A stretch of 32,753 bases of DNA, from positions 1 to 32,753 of the forward strand of contig NZ_JANZKV010000327.1 in NCBI RefSeq assembly GCF_025060895.1, written 5' to 3'. The notes beneath the pieces were generated by a model, which was not told where the DNA came from, made no database searches, and worked only from the letters and a program-made list of their open reading frames with translations. The position numbers were made by a program, and so were the translations under genes. Shown one piece after another: positions 13,922 to 22,729 of the stretch. The first letter of the stretch is position 1; each line of letters opens with the position of its first letter. Source of the stretch: Stieleria sedimenti (lineage in GTDB: Bacteria; Planctomycetota; Planctomycetia; Pirellulales; Pirellulaceae).

Positions 13922-15334
13922 ATGTTCGTCCAAGAAACTGTGTTAACTGACGGCATCGCCCAGCTGTCTTATCTACTCGGCGATACCGACAGAGGCTGCG
14001 CTGCGGCGATCGATCCGCGAACCGACGTCGAAGTTTATGAACAGCTTGCGCGCAAGCATGGCTTGTCGATCACCCACATTTTCGAAACACACATTCACGC
14101 AGACTTTGTGTCTGGAAGCCGCTCATTAGCCCAGCGCGTCGGACGCGCAAAAATCTATTTAAGCGGAGACCATGCCGACTATCAGTTTGATGGTCAGCCC
14201 GTGGTAGATGGAGATTCGTTCGACTTTGGTTCATTTCTTCTGACGGCACGCCACACGCCGGGGCACACGCCGGAGCATCTGACGTTTGAAATCGCTCAGA
14301 GCGATCACCGCGACACGCCGTGGGCAGTGTTCACCGGCGATTCATTGTTCGTGGGTTCGGCGGGTCGACCTGACTTGCTCGGGGAAGGCCAGACCGCGCA
14401 GCTGGCCGAAGCGTTGTACCACACCTTGTACGGCTATTTCTTGAAGTTGGATGACTTCGTGACGGTCTTTCCGGGCCACGGCGCCGGATCGGCATGTGGC
14501 GCCGACATCGGCGATCGCCTGCAGAGCACCATCGGATACGAGCGACGCACGAACGCATTTCTCAGTTATCCAGATCTGGAGTCGTTCTGCCAGTTTGTGG
14601 TCTCCGATGCGCCCCCGGTTCCTTGGCACTACCCGAAATTGAAGAAGGTCAATGCGGCGGGACCGGAGATCATGGATCGTTTGCCAACCATTCCTGCACT
14701 CCCGCCAGACGACTTCCGTCGCGTCGCACGCGAACCCGGCGTCCACGTCGTGGACACGCGGTCCATGTTGGCCTTCGGCGGAGGTCATGTATCTGGCGCG
14801 ATCAACATCGGAGGTCGGCCAGAGTTGTCGGCTTGGGCGGGCCAAATGCTCGACCTCGACCAGCGTCTACTCTTGATCGTCGATAGCGAAGACGACCTTG
14901 ATCGGATCCAGCGGCTGCTCGTCCGAACCGGGCACAGTAACTTCGCGGGCTACCTGAGCGGCGGAATGAAGGCGTGGGAGATTGCCGGACTGCCGTTGGA
15001 GACCCTGGAACAAATTCCTGTCCAGCGACTGCGTGAGCTGCAGATCAGCGACAGCGATCTGACGATTTTGGATGTTCGCGCCCCAGGCGAATGGGCGTCC
15101 GGTCACATTCCCGGATCGAAACATCACTTCGTCGCCGACATGCGCGACCGCATCAATGGCTTGGACAAAAATGCACGTTACGCCACCTATTGTGCCAGCG
15201 GATACCGGGCCAGCATTGCCGCCAGCCTGATGAAATCGCGCGGTTTCAGCGATGTCAGCAATGTTCCCGGCAGCTGGGGCGCTTGGACGGCGGCCGGGTT
15301 CCCGAGTGAACAACCCGAAGGAGCGACGGCATGA
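13922..15334 (+). CDS. Persulfide dioxygenase-pseudo-rhodanese-rhodanese fusion (CstB/Blh-like)
   Basis: This is a 470-residue cytosolic protein. The metallo-beta-lactamase domain (1-250) has THIHAD at 56-61, HTPGHTPEH at 111-119, TGD at 138-140 and FPGHG at 183-187. H57, H115 and D140 are the expected iron ligands of persulfide dioxygenases. Phe follows THIHAD where dinuclear MBL hydrolases have His, which fits a mononuclear iron enzyme. A first rhodanese-like domain (about 258-360) lacks the catalytic Cys (LLLIVDSEDD). The second (about 365-465) keeps it at C424 in YCASGYRA. This MBL/pseudo-rhodanese/rhodanese order matches CstB, which converts persulfides to thiosulfate or sulfite. It overlaps the next gene by 4 bp (ATGA) and heads a three-gene sulfur operon. 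Confidence 0.92.
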   Translation: MFVQETVLTDGIAQLSYLLGDTDRGCAAAIDPRTDVEVYEQLARKHGLSITHIFETHIHADFVSGSRSLAQRVGRAKIYLSGDHADYQFDGQPVVDGDSFDFGSFLLTARHTPGHTPEHLTFEIAQSDHRDTPWAVFTGDSLFVGSAGRPDLLGEGQTAQLAEALYHTLYGYFLKLDDFVTVFPGHGAGSACGADIGDRLQSTIGYERRTNAFLSYPDLESFCQFVVSDAPPVPWHYPKLKKVNAAGPEIMDRLPTIPALPPDDFRRVAREPGVHVVDTRSMLAFGGGHVSGAINIGGRPELSAWAGQMLDLDQRLLLIVDSEDDLDRIQRLLVRTGHSNFAGYLSGGMKAWEIAGLPLETLEQIPVQRLRELQISDSDLTILDVRAPGEWASGHIPGSKHHFVADMRDRINGLDKNARYATYCASGYRASIAASLMKSRGFSDVSNVPGSWGAWTAAGFPSEQPEGATA

Positions 15335-15897
15335 TCCTGCAGACGCGATTCCTTTCAACGACAGTGCTCGCCGAAGTCAATCCGCTGGAGTACTCAGGTC
15401 CTGCGTGGTCGCCCTACTTGGTCGGAGCGTTGATCGGCGTGCTGTCCATGTTGACGTTCTATTTTTCAAATAAACCCTTGGGGGCATCGACCGCGTACGC
15501 GCGTGCGGCCGGCATGCTGGGCAATCTGGCAGCCCCACGCCACACGCAACGGCTGAAGTACTTCCAGGACAATCCGCCAAAAGTTGGCTGGGAAGTCATG
15601 CTGGTGCTCGGCGTGGTCCTCGGTGCGTTCTTAGCTGCATGGAGCGGAAACGAATGGACCAAACGTCTGTTACCACCGATGTGGCAAGACCGCTTTGGCA
15701 CCGATAGCGGACTGCTTCGTGTCATCGTCGCGTTCGGCGGCGGCATACTGATGGCGTTTGGTGCACGCATGGCTGGAGGCTGCACCAGCGGCCACGGCAT
15801 CAGCGGCACACTGCAACTGGCGGTCGGATCTTGGATCGCCGCCATCTGCTTTTTCATTGGCGGCATCATTACCGCGATGCTGATGTACGCCGTTTAG
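15331..15897 (+). CDS. YeeE/YedE-family sulfur transporter, first half (PmpA-like)
   Basis: This encodes a 188-residue inner-membrane protein with hydrophobic segments at about 28-46, 87-104, 128-147 and 162-186. The signature GGCTSGHGISG, with Cys at residue 151, is the sulfur-relay Cys motif of YeeE/YedE proteins, which carry thiosulfate or other reduced sulfur across the membrane. Full-length YeeE is about twice this size, so this is one half of a split transporter, completed by the next gene. Its ATG overlaps the stop of the persulfide dioxygenase gene by 4 bp, indicating coupled translation. Pairs like this (PmpA/PmpB) occur beside Blh-type enzymes in BigR-regulated operons of proteobacteria. 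Direction and exact substrate are not shown by the sequence. Confidence 0.88.
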   Translation: MILQTRFLSTTVLAEVNPLEYSGPAWSPYLVGALIGVLSMLTFYFSNKPLGASTAYARAAGMLGNLAAPRHTQRLKYFQDNPPKVGWEVMLVLGVVLGAFLAAWSGNEWTKRLLPPMWQDRFGTDSGLLRVIVAFGGGILMAFGARMAGGCTSGHGISGTLQLAVGSWIAAICFFIGGIITAMLMYAV

Positions 15898-15926
15898 GCG
15901 GCCAATCTTTCCAAGGAGCCCACCTC

Positions 15927-16577
15927 ATGTCCACCACCACTGAAAAGCCGAACGACACGGCGGCGACCGATACAGCGTCACACGACACCACCGCTCCACA
16001 CGCAAAAGACGATCACGACAAGCAACCCAAGCCGCTGTCCGCGGCAGGTCGATCACTCGCGTTGGGCGTGCTCTTTGGCATTGTCTTTGGCTTCCTCTTG
16101 CAAAAAGGCGGCGTCGCAAAATTTCACGTCTTGATCGGACAACTTTTATTAGAAGACTTCACCGTGGTGAAAGTCATGTTGTCCGCTGTCGTCGTGGGCA
16201 TGTTGGGAATCCACACGCTGCACCGAGCCAACATGGTGGAATACCACATCAAGCCGACTCGACTGGCATCCAATGTCATCGGCGGTCTGCTGTTCGGATG
16301 CGGATTCGCGTTGTCGGCTTATTGTCCAGGCACCGGAGCCGCCGCGCTGGGGCAGGGAAACTTTGATGCGATCGCAATGATGGTTGGGATGGTTGCCGGT
16401 TCCTACATCTTTGCCGAGGCATCGAGTTGGATCAGCCGCAACCTCGATCCAATCGGTGACAAGGGCAAGCTGACGCTGTTTGACCTTTTCCCGCAAAGCC
16501 GGACCGCCGTCACGGTTGGAAGTGCGTCGTTGCTGGTGATCGTGTTGATCGTCTTGGAGCTGACAACCATACGATAA
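15927..16577 (+). CDS. YeeE/YedE-family sulfur transporter, second half (PmpB-like)
   Basis: This encodes 216 residues from the ATG at 15927, with AAGGAG upstream; the frame is open further upstream but overlaps the preceding gene. Residues 1-36 form a hydrophilic tail rich in Thr, Asp, His and Lys. The membrane segments lie at about 42-59, 80-97, 114-132, 145-165 and 195-211. GFALSAYCPGTGAAALGQG (126-144) holds the conserved Cys at 133, the counterpart of the GGCTSG Cys in the first half. Together the two proteins should form one YeeE-like channel for a reduced sulfur species. The gap to the first half is 29 bp. An inverted repeat follows, probably ending the operon. Confidence 0.87.
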   Translation: MSTTTEKPNDTAATDTASHDTTAPHAKDDHDKQPKPLSAAGRSLALGVLFGIVFGFLLQKGGVAKFHVLIGQLLLEDFTVVKVMLSAVVVGMLGIHTLHRANMVEYHIKPTRLASNVIGGLLFGCGFALSAYCPGTGAAALGQGNFDAIAMMVGMVAGSYIFAEASSWISRNLDPIGDKGKLTLFDLFPQSRTAVTVGSASLLVIVLIVLELTTIR

Positions 16578-16637
16578 TCATAGCCCACGCGGAGCGAAGT
16601 GCTAAGCAACGAGCGGAAGACAAGTACGGATCTCTTG

Positions 16638-16699
16638 AAGTGGGATACGCCTCCAGGCTCGTCATTTCAGCACCGACAGGTTGGAGGCCTATCTCACTT
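16638..16699. terminator. Inverted repeat between convergent genes, likely bidirectional terminator
   Basis: The arm at 16638-16655 (AAGTGGGATACGCCTCCA) pairs with 16682-16699 with 16 of 18 matching. It lies between the end of the sulfur operon (16577) and the facing stop codon at 16715. The core AGTGG..TA.GC is shared with the repeats at 6596 and 32613, so it looks like one repeat family used at transcript ends. Confidence 0.7.
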
Positions 16700-16714
16700 A
16701 TGTTTCGTGCGATG

Positions 16715-17272
16715 CTAAATTCGATTGGGCGTGAAGCTGTCGGCACCGCCGGCCAGCGGCCTGTGGGTGTAATCGGTGACCAGCCAGGAATCGTCGGGCT
16801 GTTTTTGAAACGTCAAGATCACGCGTCTCGGGACACGAACGTTTCTCATCGTACCCGACGACAGGCTGGCGGTGACGGAAGCGTCCAGATCGACGTTCGC
16901 CTCCAAGGGATAACTGCCGGTGACGAACTTGATTTGGATGTTGCGAACCGTCAGACGATGAAATTCATAGTTGGGCAATTCATTCAACGCCCGCTGACGC
17001 GTCGCGGGGTCAGCGACGTAGACCATGGCCGACTCGTGATCATTTCGTTCGACCGCTTCAGCCGTCGCATAGATGGCTTCAAGGATTTTTTCTCGATCCG
17101 TCACGATGGCGTCCGCGGCATAGAACGCTGCGGGAATCAGCAGCGCGGTGCACAAGGTGGCGATGCCCAGCCGTTTGTTTCCTGTCTGTAACCAGCCATA
17201 AAACAACCCCGCCACGACGACCCCGATCATGATCGAGATCAACAGTGGGTTTTCAGCCAAGATCGTCCACAT
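16715..17272 (-). CDS. Hypothetical membrane-anchored protein
   Basis: This encodes 185 residues. Two hydrophobic segments at about 8-26 and 34-53 are followed by a soluble region that begins TDREKILEAIYATAEAVERND. That helix and the later strands (FHRLTVRNIQIKF, RVILTFQKQPDDSWLVTDYTHRPL) resemble an NTF2/SnoaL-like fold, though I could not assign a family firmly. No catalytic residues stand out. It starts 25 bp after the stop of the SNF2 helicase gene and is probably co-transcribed with it. It ends facing the sulfur operon across an inverted repeat. Confidence 0.72.
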   Translation of the reverse strand: MWTILAENPLLISIMIGVVVAGLFYGWLQTGNKRLGIATLCTALLIPAAFYAADAIVTDREKILEAIYATAEAVERNDHESAMVYVADPATRQRALNELPNYEFHRLTVRNIQIKFVTGSYPLEANVDLDASVTASLSSGTMRNVRVPRRVILTFQKQPDDSWLVTDYTHRPLAGGADSFTPNRI

Positions 17273-17297
17273 CGCATCGGCCCTCGGCGGGTAGGGA

Positions 17298-20200
17298 TTA
17301 TCGATCGCCCGCTTTGATCAGACGAATCAAATCTTCGGTGTCCATCTTCGCCGCGCGGTCGGTTCCATCCAAGACACCGGCGACGAGTTCGCGTTTGTCG
17401 GCGTGCATCTCCAGGATCTGTTCTTCGATCGTGCCGGACGCGACCAAACGATAAACCGTCACGGGACGTTCTTGCCCGATTCGATGCGCTCGGTCGGTGG
17501 CTTGATCTTCGACGGCCGGATTCCACCAGGGGTCTAAGTGTATGACGTAATCAGCGGCGGTAAGGTTCAATCCCGTTCCGCCGGCTTTGAGCGAAATCAA
17601 GAACAACTCGCCCTCGCCCTCCTGGAACGCGTCCACGCGACGTTGCCGCTCTTTGGCCGGCGTCGCTCCGTCCAGGTATTGGTACTTGATGCCACGCTCG
17701 TCGAGCAACTCGCGAATCAGCCCGAGGTGTTTGACGAATTGGCTAAAGATCAATGCGCGGTGTTCCCCGTCGCGGAGTTCATCGACGAGCGAGTCCAGCA
17801 AGCTGAGTTTGGCGCTGCCCTTGTCCCACATCCGGTCGACCAACCGGGGGTGACAGGCCAGTTGACGCAGTTTGGTCAACCAGGCGAGCGTTCGCATCCG
17901 GTGTTCGCCCGGCTTTGCATCACCGCCGGACAATTCGGCCAGTGCCGCGATTCGCGCCTCGTCGTACAGCGCGCGTTCTTCGCCGCTGAGGTGGGCTTGG
18001 AGCGTGATTTCGGTGCGTGGCGGCAATTCTCGGAGCACCTTTTCTTTGGTGCGTCGCAGGATGAACGGACGCACCAATCGTGCCAGCGACTGACGGCGTT
18101 CGGGATCTTTGTGGCGTTCGATCGGATCGGCGAAACGGTTCCTGAATCGGTCCCACGAGCCGAGCAACCCGGGGCTGATCGTCCGCAACAGGCTCCACAA
18201 TTCCCCGAGATGGTTTTCCAGCGGCGTGCCAGAAAGGGCGATCCGCCAGTCCGCTTCGAGATCGCGGATGGCGCGGGAGGTCTTGGTTTGAGCATTCTTG
18301 ATGAACTGCGCTTCGTCCAAAACCAGCGTGTTCCATTGTTTGGCGGCGAAACGCTTGGCGTCACGCTGGACCAATTGATAGCTGACGATCACCAGGTCAC
18401 CCGCACCGGCAGCATCGATGACTTGTTGCCGATTGCCTTCGCGATACAAGACCGGATTGAGCTGAGGGGCGAACTTCTGCGTTTCACGAACCCAGTTCTC
18501 TCCGACGCTGGTCGGCGCCACCACCAGCGTGGGACCGCCGGCGGCACGATCGACCAAAACACCGAGTGTTTGGACTGTTTTCCCCAGACCCATGTCGTCG
18601 GCCAAGATCCCGCCCACGCCCCAGCGACTCAACCGGGCCAGCCAACGATAACCGTCCAACTGGTAGTCACGGAAATCAACGTCCAGCGTGTCGGGTTTGG
18701 TCGGATGGTAGTCGGCCAACGAGTCCAGGTTTTCGATCACTTGGCTCCAGCGGGCCGAGACCTCCAAGGTCACGTCGGTGCCCAGCAATTCTTGAACGGC
18801 CGGGACCGCGGCATCGGCGACTTTTAATGTTCCGCGATCGGCGACCAGGGTATCCCCGAGCTGCTCCAGACGTTTACGAAACGCGTCACTGATCTTTGCA
18901 AATTCACGATCGCCGACGCGGACCAACGCCCGACGCTCGGTCACCGCGGTCAACAGATCTTCCAAATTGACTTCCTGTCCGGCCACGGAAATGGTTCCCG
19001 TAAGCCCGAACCAGTCTTTCGAATCGTCGATCTGAACACGGAGCGCGGACGGCGTGATCTCACCGCGGACGCGGATCGTTTCGCCTTCGGGCCAGATCAT
19101 CCGAGGCGCCTCGTCACCGGCATCGTACAGCCGCGCCAACAGATCGAGCGCCTGCTCATCGCTTTGGGCGACCCATCCATACGGTTCTTCCGGCGCAAGT
19201 TGATTGATCTGGAACCGATGGATCACTTCCCCCGCCCGCTCGCGTTCGGCCTTGGTGTCACGGACCAGTCGAATGGGTCCCTGGTCGGTGATTCCCGGGA
19301 CGATGGCCGGTTCTTCCCCCGGACGCATCATGTCTTGCAACCGGGAATCGAACATCGACAGACGGACGAACATGCCGGCACCACCGCGGGGCCGCAATTC
19401 CAACACCATCTCGGCTTCGATCTGTTCGAGCGGGCCGGCCAGCTGGTCCGGTAAATCGACACGGACGAGCGATCCGATTTGGCCGATCTTCATCGTCAAT
19501 TGGTGTGCCGCGTCGTCGTCCACCAAGACTTCGTGCAAGTCGCTTTTGAGCAGGTAGGAAATCAGGCGGGTCGCCCGACGATCGCGCAGCGCGGCGATGA
19601 TCAGCCGATTGCCGTTGGTCTCGGCGATCAGCACGACCGGTTGGGCGGGATGCAAATTGCCCAGCACCAGTTCGCATTGATTGATATCGATGTCGATCCC
19701 GGGCACCTGCAAAGCGACGCGATAGAGCGTTTTTCGTTTGGCGGGATCGGACTCGCGTTCGATCTGGGTTTCACCGGCCCGTTCTTCGTCGTCCAAGGAG
19801 TCGATTTCGACGGGCTGCAGCGCGACCGAGATTTCACCGCGTGAGACTTCGATGGGCGTCGCCGAGGCGTCGTCCCAGGCGACATTGGGATGCCCCACCA
19901 ACAGATCGACCGATTGGAACAGGTTGTAATACTCGCGATTCATCTCCGAGCTGGGTTGCGACGTGAGCGCCGCGACCTGGCTGTCGACCGCCGTACCTTC
20001 GCCGTCACGTCGAAGCAGATCAAACGCGGGAGTCTGACGCCCCTTGGACCAACCCTTGGAATTCTTTTTCAACCGCTGGACGAACGGATTGATGCTGACC
20101 GGTCCATACAGTTGGTTGTTCGAAATCTTGATCCGCCATTGCACCCGCGTGGACGTGTCTTCTTCTTTCGCGTGCGCTTCGTCGGTCAGCTTCAGCAGTT

Positions 20201-20681
20201 GGCTGACCACGTCACGGCCGGCAGCGACGGTGTCGGTTTTCAAGTCGCTCAAGAACAGCAACACCTCTTCGCTGTTGCGTCGGGAGATCTGTTCGTGCAC
20301 CCACCAGGCGACCGCCAGCGTGCAACTGCAGCGGCCCCGTCCACTCCTCCGCGATTCGGCGCGCTCGAATTCGGGACAGGCACACGTCACCGACGCACGA
20401 AGCGACAGATCCAGCGGCGACTCGATCGTGTCGCCGTCGTCCTCGTCCACGTCCGGTTCGATTTCCAAGTTCACCAGATACGGAAGTTTTCGTCCGGGAC
20501 GCATCCGAAACTCAAAGCACATCTTGCCGTCGCTTTGAGAAAATTTGGGCGTCTCGACTCGCAGCATCGCCGCCCGCTTGTCCAGCGATTGATCGTGATC
20601 GTCCACCAGCCGCGAAACGGCTTCGCCCAGCAACAATCCAAACGCTGCCGGCAAATTCTCCGTGATCAATTCCATACTCAA
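17298..20681 (-). CDS. SNF2-family helicase with N-terminal SWIM-type zinc finger
   Basis: This is an 1127-residue ATPase of the SWI2/SNF2 family. A Cys cluster CAC (100-102) and CSC (118-120) forms a SWIM-like zinc site; the usual CxCx(n)CxH has Cys in place of His. A long middle region (about 130-640) of mixed alpha/beta character follows. The motor domains have Walker A ADDMGLGKTVQ near 695, DEAQ near 789, LSGTPLEN, and motif VI DRAHRIGQERPV near 1065. Such proteins translocate on duplex DNA and remodel protein-DNA complexes; the bacterial role is usually unknown. The start is uncertain: a TTG at 20681 lies 7 nt after AAGGA and an ATG lies two codons in (20675). A small membrane-protein gene follows 25 bp downstream. 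Confidence 0.92.
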   Translation of the reverse strand: MSMELITENLPAAFGLLLGEAVSRLVDDHDQSLDKRAAMLRVETPKFSQSDGKMCFEFRMRPGRKLPYLVNLEIEPDVDEDDGDTIESPLDLSLRASVTCACPEFERAESRRSGRGRCSCTLAVAWWVHEQISRRNSEEVLLFLSDLKTDTVAAGRDVVSQLLKLTDEAHAKEEDTSTRVQWRIKISNNQLYGPVSINPFVQRLKKNSKGWSKGRQTPAFDLLRRDGEGTAVDSQVAALTSQPSSEMNREYYNLFQSVDLLVGHPNVAWDDASATPIEVSRGEISVALQPVEIDSLDDEERAGETQIERESDPAKRKTLYRVALQVPGIDIDINQCELVLGNLHPAQPVVLIAETNGNRLIIAALRDRRATRLISYLLKSDLHEVLVDDDAAHQLTMKIGQIGSLVRVDLPDQLAGPLEQIEAEMVLELRPRGGAGMFVRLSMFDSRLQDMMRPGEEPAIVPGITDQGPIRLVRDTKAERERAGEVIHRFQINQLAPEEPYGWVAQSDEQALDLLARLYDAGDEAPRMIWPEGETIRVRGEITPSALRVQIDDSKDWFGLTGTISVAGQEVNLEDLLTAVTERRALVRVGDREFAKISDAFRKRLEQLGDTLVADRGTLKVADAAVPAVQELLGTDVTLEVSARWSQVIENLDSLADYHPTKPDTLDVDFRDYQLDGYRWLARLSRWGVGGILADDMGLGKTVQTLGVLVDRAAGGPTLVVAPTSVGENWVRETQKFAPQLNPVLYREGNRQQVIDAAGAGDLVIVSYQLVQRDAKRFAAKQWNTLVLDEAQFIKNAQTKTSRAIRDLEADWRIALSGTPLENHLGELWSLLRTISPGLLGSWDRFRNRFADPIERHKDPERRQSLARLVRPFILRRTKEKVLRELPPRTEITLQAHLSGEERALYDEARIAALAELSGGDAKPGEHRMRTLAWLTKLRQLACHPRLVDRMWDKGSAKLSLLDSLVDELRDGEHRALIFSQFVKHLGLIRELLDERGIKYQYLDGATPAKERQRRVDAFQEGEGELFLISLKAGGTGLNLTAADYVIHLDPWWNPAVEDQATDRAHRIGQERPVTVYRLVASGTIEEQILEMHADKRELVAGVLDGTDRAAKMDTEDLIRLIKAGDR

Positions 20682-20858
20682 ACTAGGTTCCTTTTTGCGA
20701 TCCGCCGCTGTCCAGGCCGGTGATCTCTACTGTGCGACTTTTAAAAACGTTGGCCAACCCGCTATTCTACCGCTAGGCTGCTCGGTTGCGATGCCAACCG
20801 CGGCCCGAATGCCGGTTCAGACCAAGATTCTTCAGAAACTTTCAACGAGTGGAAACGA
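20682..20858. promoter_or_regulatory. Divergent promoter region, helicase and ferredoxin genes
   Basis: This 177-bp gap separates two genes transcribed away from each other. AAGGA on the minus strand at about 20689-20693 serves the helicase start. No operator or clear promoter hexamers could be recognised. Confidence 0.3.
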
Positions 20859-21227
20859 ATGCCGAAATTAACTGTCGAGGGTGTGGGTACTTTTGAAGTC
20901 GCCGAGGGAAAACGATTGGTCCAAGCACTCGTCGAAGACGCGGGGACGGATCAACTCCACGCTTGTGGGGGCATGGCCAAATGCACCACCTGCCGGGTCC
21001 AGTTCACCGACGGCGAACCCCCAAGAATGACGGAAGCGGAACGGGACACCCTCGCCGTGCGACAAATCAGCGACGAGGGCGTTCGGCTTAGCTGTCAAAT
21101 CCAATGCGATCACGACATGAGTGTCAAATTGATCAGCCGTCTGGAAGGCAGCGGGCGAAAGGATCAGGGATCACCCGTTGCGGACACGATCCAGCCCGAA
21201 CCGGTCTGGGTCGAGAAAGAGGGTTAA
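20859..21227 (+). CDS. 2Fe-2S ferredoxin
   Basis: This encodes a 122-residue electron carrier. After a beta-grasp start (MPKLTVEGVGTFEVAEGKRL) come HACGGMAKCTTCRV and later SCQIQC. The cluster ligands are expected at C36, C42, C45 and C79, spacing C-x5-C-x2-C-x33-C, as in adrenodoxin- and plant-type ferredoxins. An extra Cys at 83 is probably not a ligand. About 30 polar residues follow the domain. No redox partner gene is adjacent. The stop shares the four bases TTAA with the stop of the convergent kinase gene, so the two coding regions overlap tail to tail by 4 bp. Confidence 0.88.
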   Translation: MPKLTVEGVGTFEVAEGKRLVQALVEDAGTDQLHACGGMAKCTTCRVQFTDGEPPRMTEAERDTLAVRQISDEGVRLSCQIQCDHDMSVKLISRLEGSGRKDQGSPVADTIQPEPVWVEKEG

Positions 21228-22729
21228 TAGGTGCCCGCCGGGCGACGTTGGGTGCCGGCGAGCACTTTGATCAATCCCGCCCGAAGTTCCCGGACTTTCA
21301 ACGGCAACGCCAACAGTTGCCGACGGGGACCGCGGCGGGCTTCCGAAATGATGCGTGCCTGACGTCGATCCACCAACAGAATCGCAGGGATTTCGCTGGT
21401 GTGCTCATCGCTGGCGAATTTATTGTAAGCCTCCAGCGCCAGCGACCCTAACTCCGCGGCGCTGAAAATCACACAGTCCGCCGGGGGGTCATCGCCGGGT
21501 TCGAAACGCGACAGCGCACGATTGGGGTCCTGGGTGATCAGCACACGGTACCCGCGCGACTTGAGCCGTTCGCGGATCGCATTCTGTAGGGCCGCCTTGG
21601 ATTCGACCAACATCACCACGTAACCCTCGCCTTCATCGGTCGGCGCATCGTCATCGTCGTAGTGATCCCCGGCACCAGGCGTTGCCCCGTCCGCATTCGA
21701 TTTGCTCGGCCCTTTCTCCAGAATGTCCATCGCCTTGCGGATCTCAGCCTGCAACGCGGCAGACGATTGAATTCTCTGCTGAGGATTGAACTCCATCATC
21801 TTGCCGAGCAGCTGGGTGACGACTCCGGGGATGTCGGGAACGTACTGGCTGATCGGCTTGATTTCTTGAAACCGCGACACATTTAGACGGGCCAGCCGGT
21901 CGCGTGTTTCGGTCAGCGCCGGCTCACCGGCCAGCATGTGATAGAGCATGTTGCCGGCGAAGAAGACGTCACTACGCGGGTCGTCCTTGCGGACTCCGGT
22001 GCCTCGCTCCAACGCGGCATAGTCAATCGCCCGAGCATTGGGGCAATCCGCGATTTCTTCGGGGTTTTTCCGATCGCTCAACGCTGCCAACCCGAAGTCC
22101 ACCAATTTCGCTTTGCCGTCGGAAGAAATCAGCACGTTGGAGAGTTTTAAGTCGCGGTGCGAAATCCCCATGCTGGCCGCGTGGGCCAAGCCGGAAGCGA
22201 CTTCGTGAATCAAACGCAGTGCTAATTTGGGCGGCAGCTTTCCGCGCAAACGGACGAGTTCCCGAAGTGTCTGACCTTCCACAAACTCCATCACCAAAAA
22301 CGGATTCCGCGGATCAGCCACCACCTCGTGAATGCTGACGATGTTCGGATGCCGCAGCTTCAGCCCCATGCTGCCTTCGCGAAGAAACTGTTCCATCTCC
22401 TTCGGCTCGTCGCGAAATCGCTTGCGAAGCACTTTGATGGCGAACACTTCGTCGCCCTTGCTGGCACGGTAGACCCGCGCAAACGTACCGGCACCGATCA
22501 GATACAGCACCTTGTAGTCGCCGTAAAAGTACCCGATCCGGTCGCCGCGGAGGATTTTCTCGGTTTGCAGCGTCGTCACCAATCCGCGACGCTGCATCTG
22601 TTTGATCACCGAATCCAGCGTCAACTCCGTGCCGCCCAGTTCCCCCATCGCGTGATCGACTTGGCGCCGCTCGGCGAGGCCAAGGTCTCCGATTCGGCGA
22701 GCAAATTCCTCTGGGGTCGGTTGTTCCAT
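21224..22729 (-). CDS. Ser/Thr protein kinase with C-terminal pseudo-receiver domain
   Basis: This is 501 residues from the ATG at 22729 (MEQPTPEEF); the open frame extends 49 codons upstream but reads as non-coding. An N-terminal helical region (1-70) resembles the lead-in of other planctomycete kinases. The kinase domain (about 72-335) has the glycine loop IGAGTFARVY (78-87), AIK with Lys 99, HRDLKLSN with Asp 193, and DFG with Asp 211, so it should be active. After an acidic linker (355-369) comes a receiver-like fold (about 371-492): VVMLVESKAALQNAI, DCVIFSA, ILLVDRR, LALPLK. The acidic pair and the phospho-acceptor Asp are missing, so it is a pseudo-receiver. No membrane segment is present, making it cytosolic. 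The stop overlaps the ferredoxin stop by 4 bp. Confidence 0.9.
   Translation of the reverse strand: MEQPTPEEFARRIGDLGLAERRQVDHAMGELGGTELTLDSVIKQMQRRGLVTTLQTEKILRGDRIGYFYGDYKVLYLIGAGTFARVYRASKGDEVFAIKVLRKRFRDEPKEMEQFLREGSMGLKLRHPNIVSIHEVVADPRNPFLVMEFVEGQTLRELVRLRGKLPPKLALRLIHEVASGLAHAASMGISHRDLKLSNVLISSDGKAKLVDFGLAALSDRKNPEEIADCPNARAIDYAALERGTGVRKDDPRSDVFFAGNMLYHMLAGEPALTETRDRLARLNVSRFQEIKPISQYVPDIPGVVTQLLGKMMEFNPQQRIQSSAALQAEIRKAMDILEKGPSKSNADGATPGAGDHYDDDDAPTDEGEGYVVMLVESKAALQNAIRERLKSRGYRVLITQDPNRALSRFEPGDDPPADCVIFSAAELGSLALEAYNKFASDEHTSEIPAILLVDRRQARIISEARRGPRRQLLALPLKVRELRAGLIKVLAGTQRRPAGTY

Noticed and set aside
13618-13950. A 110-codon open frame before the sulfur cassette, possibly a regulator
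   Set aside because: No helix-turn-helix or Cys pair of a sulfide sensor is visible, and it overlaps both neighbouring genes.
17565-17577. GGTTCAATCCC, resembling a tRNA T-loop
   Set aside because: It lies inside the helicase coding region and no acceptor or anticodon arms surround it.
17538-18827. A 429-codon plus-strand open frame opposite the SNF2 helicase
   Set aside because: It covers the helicase motifs on the other strand, which are unmistakable.
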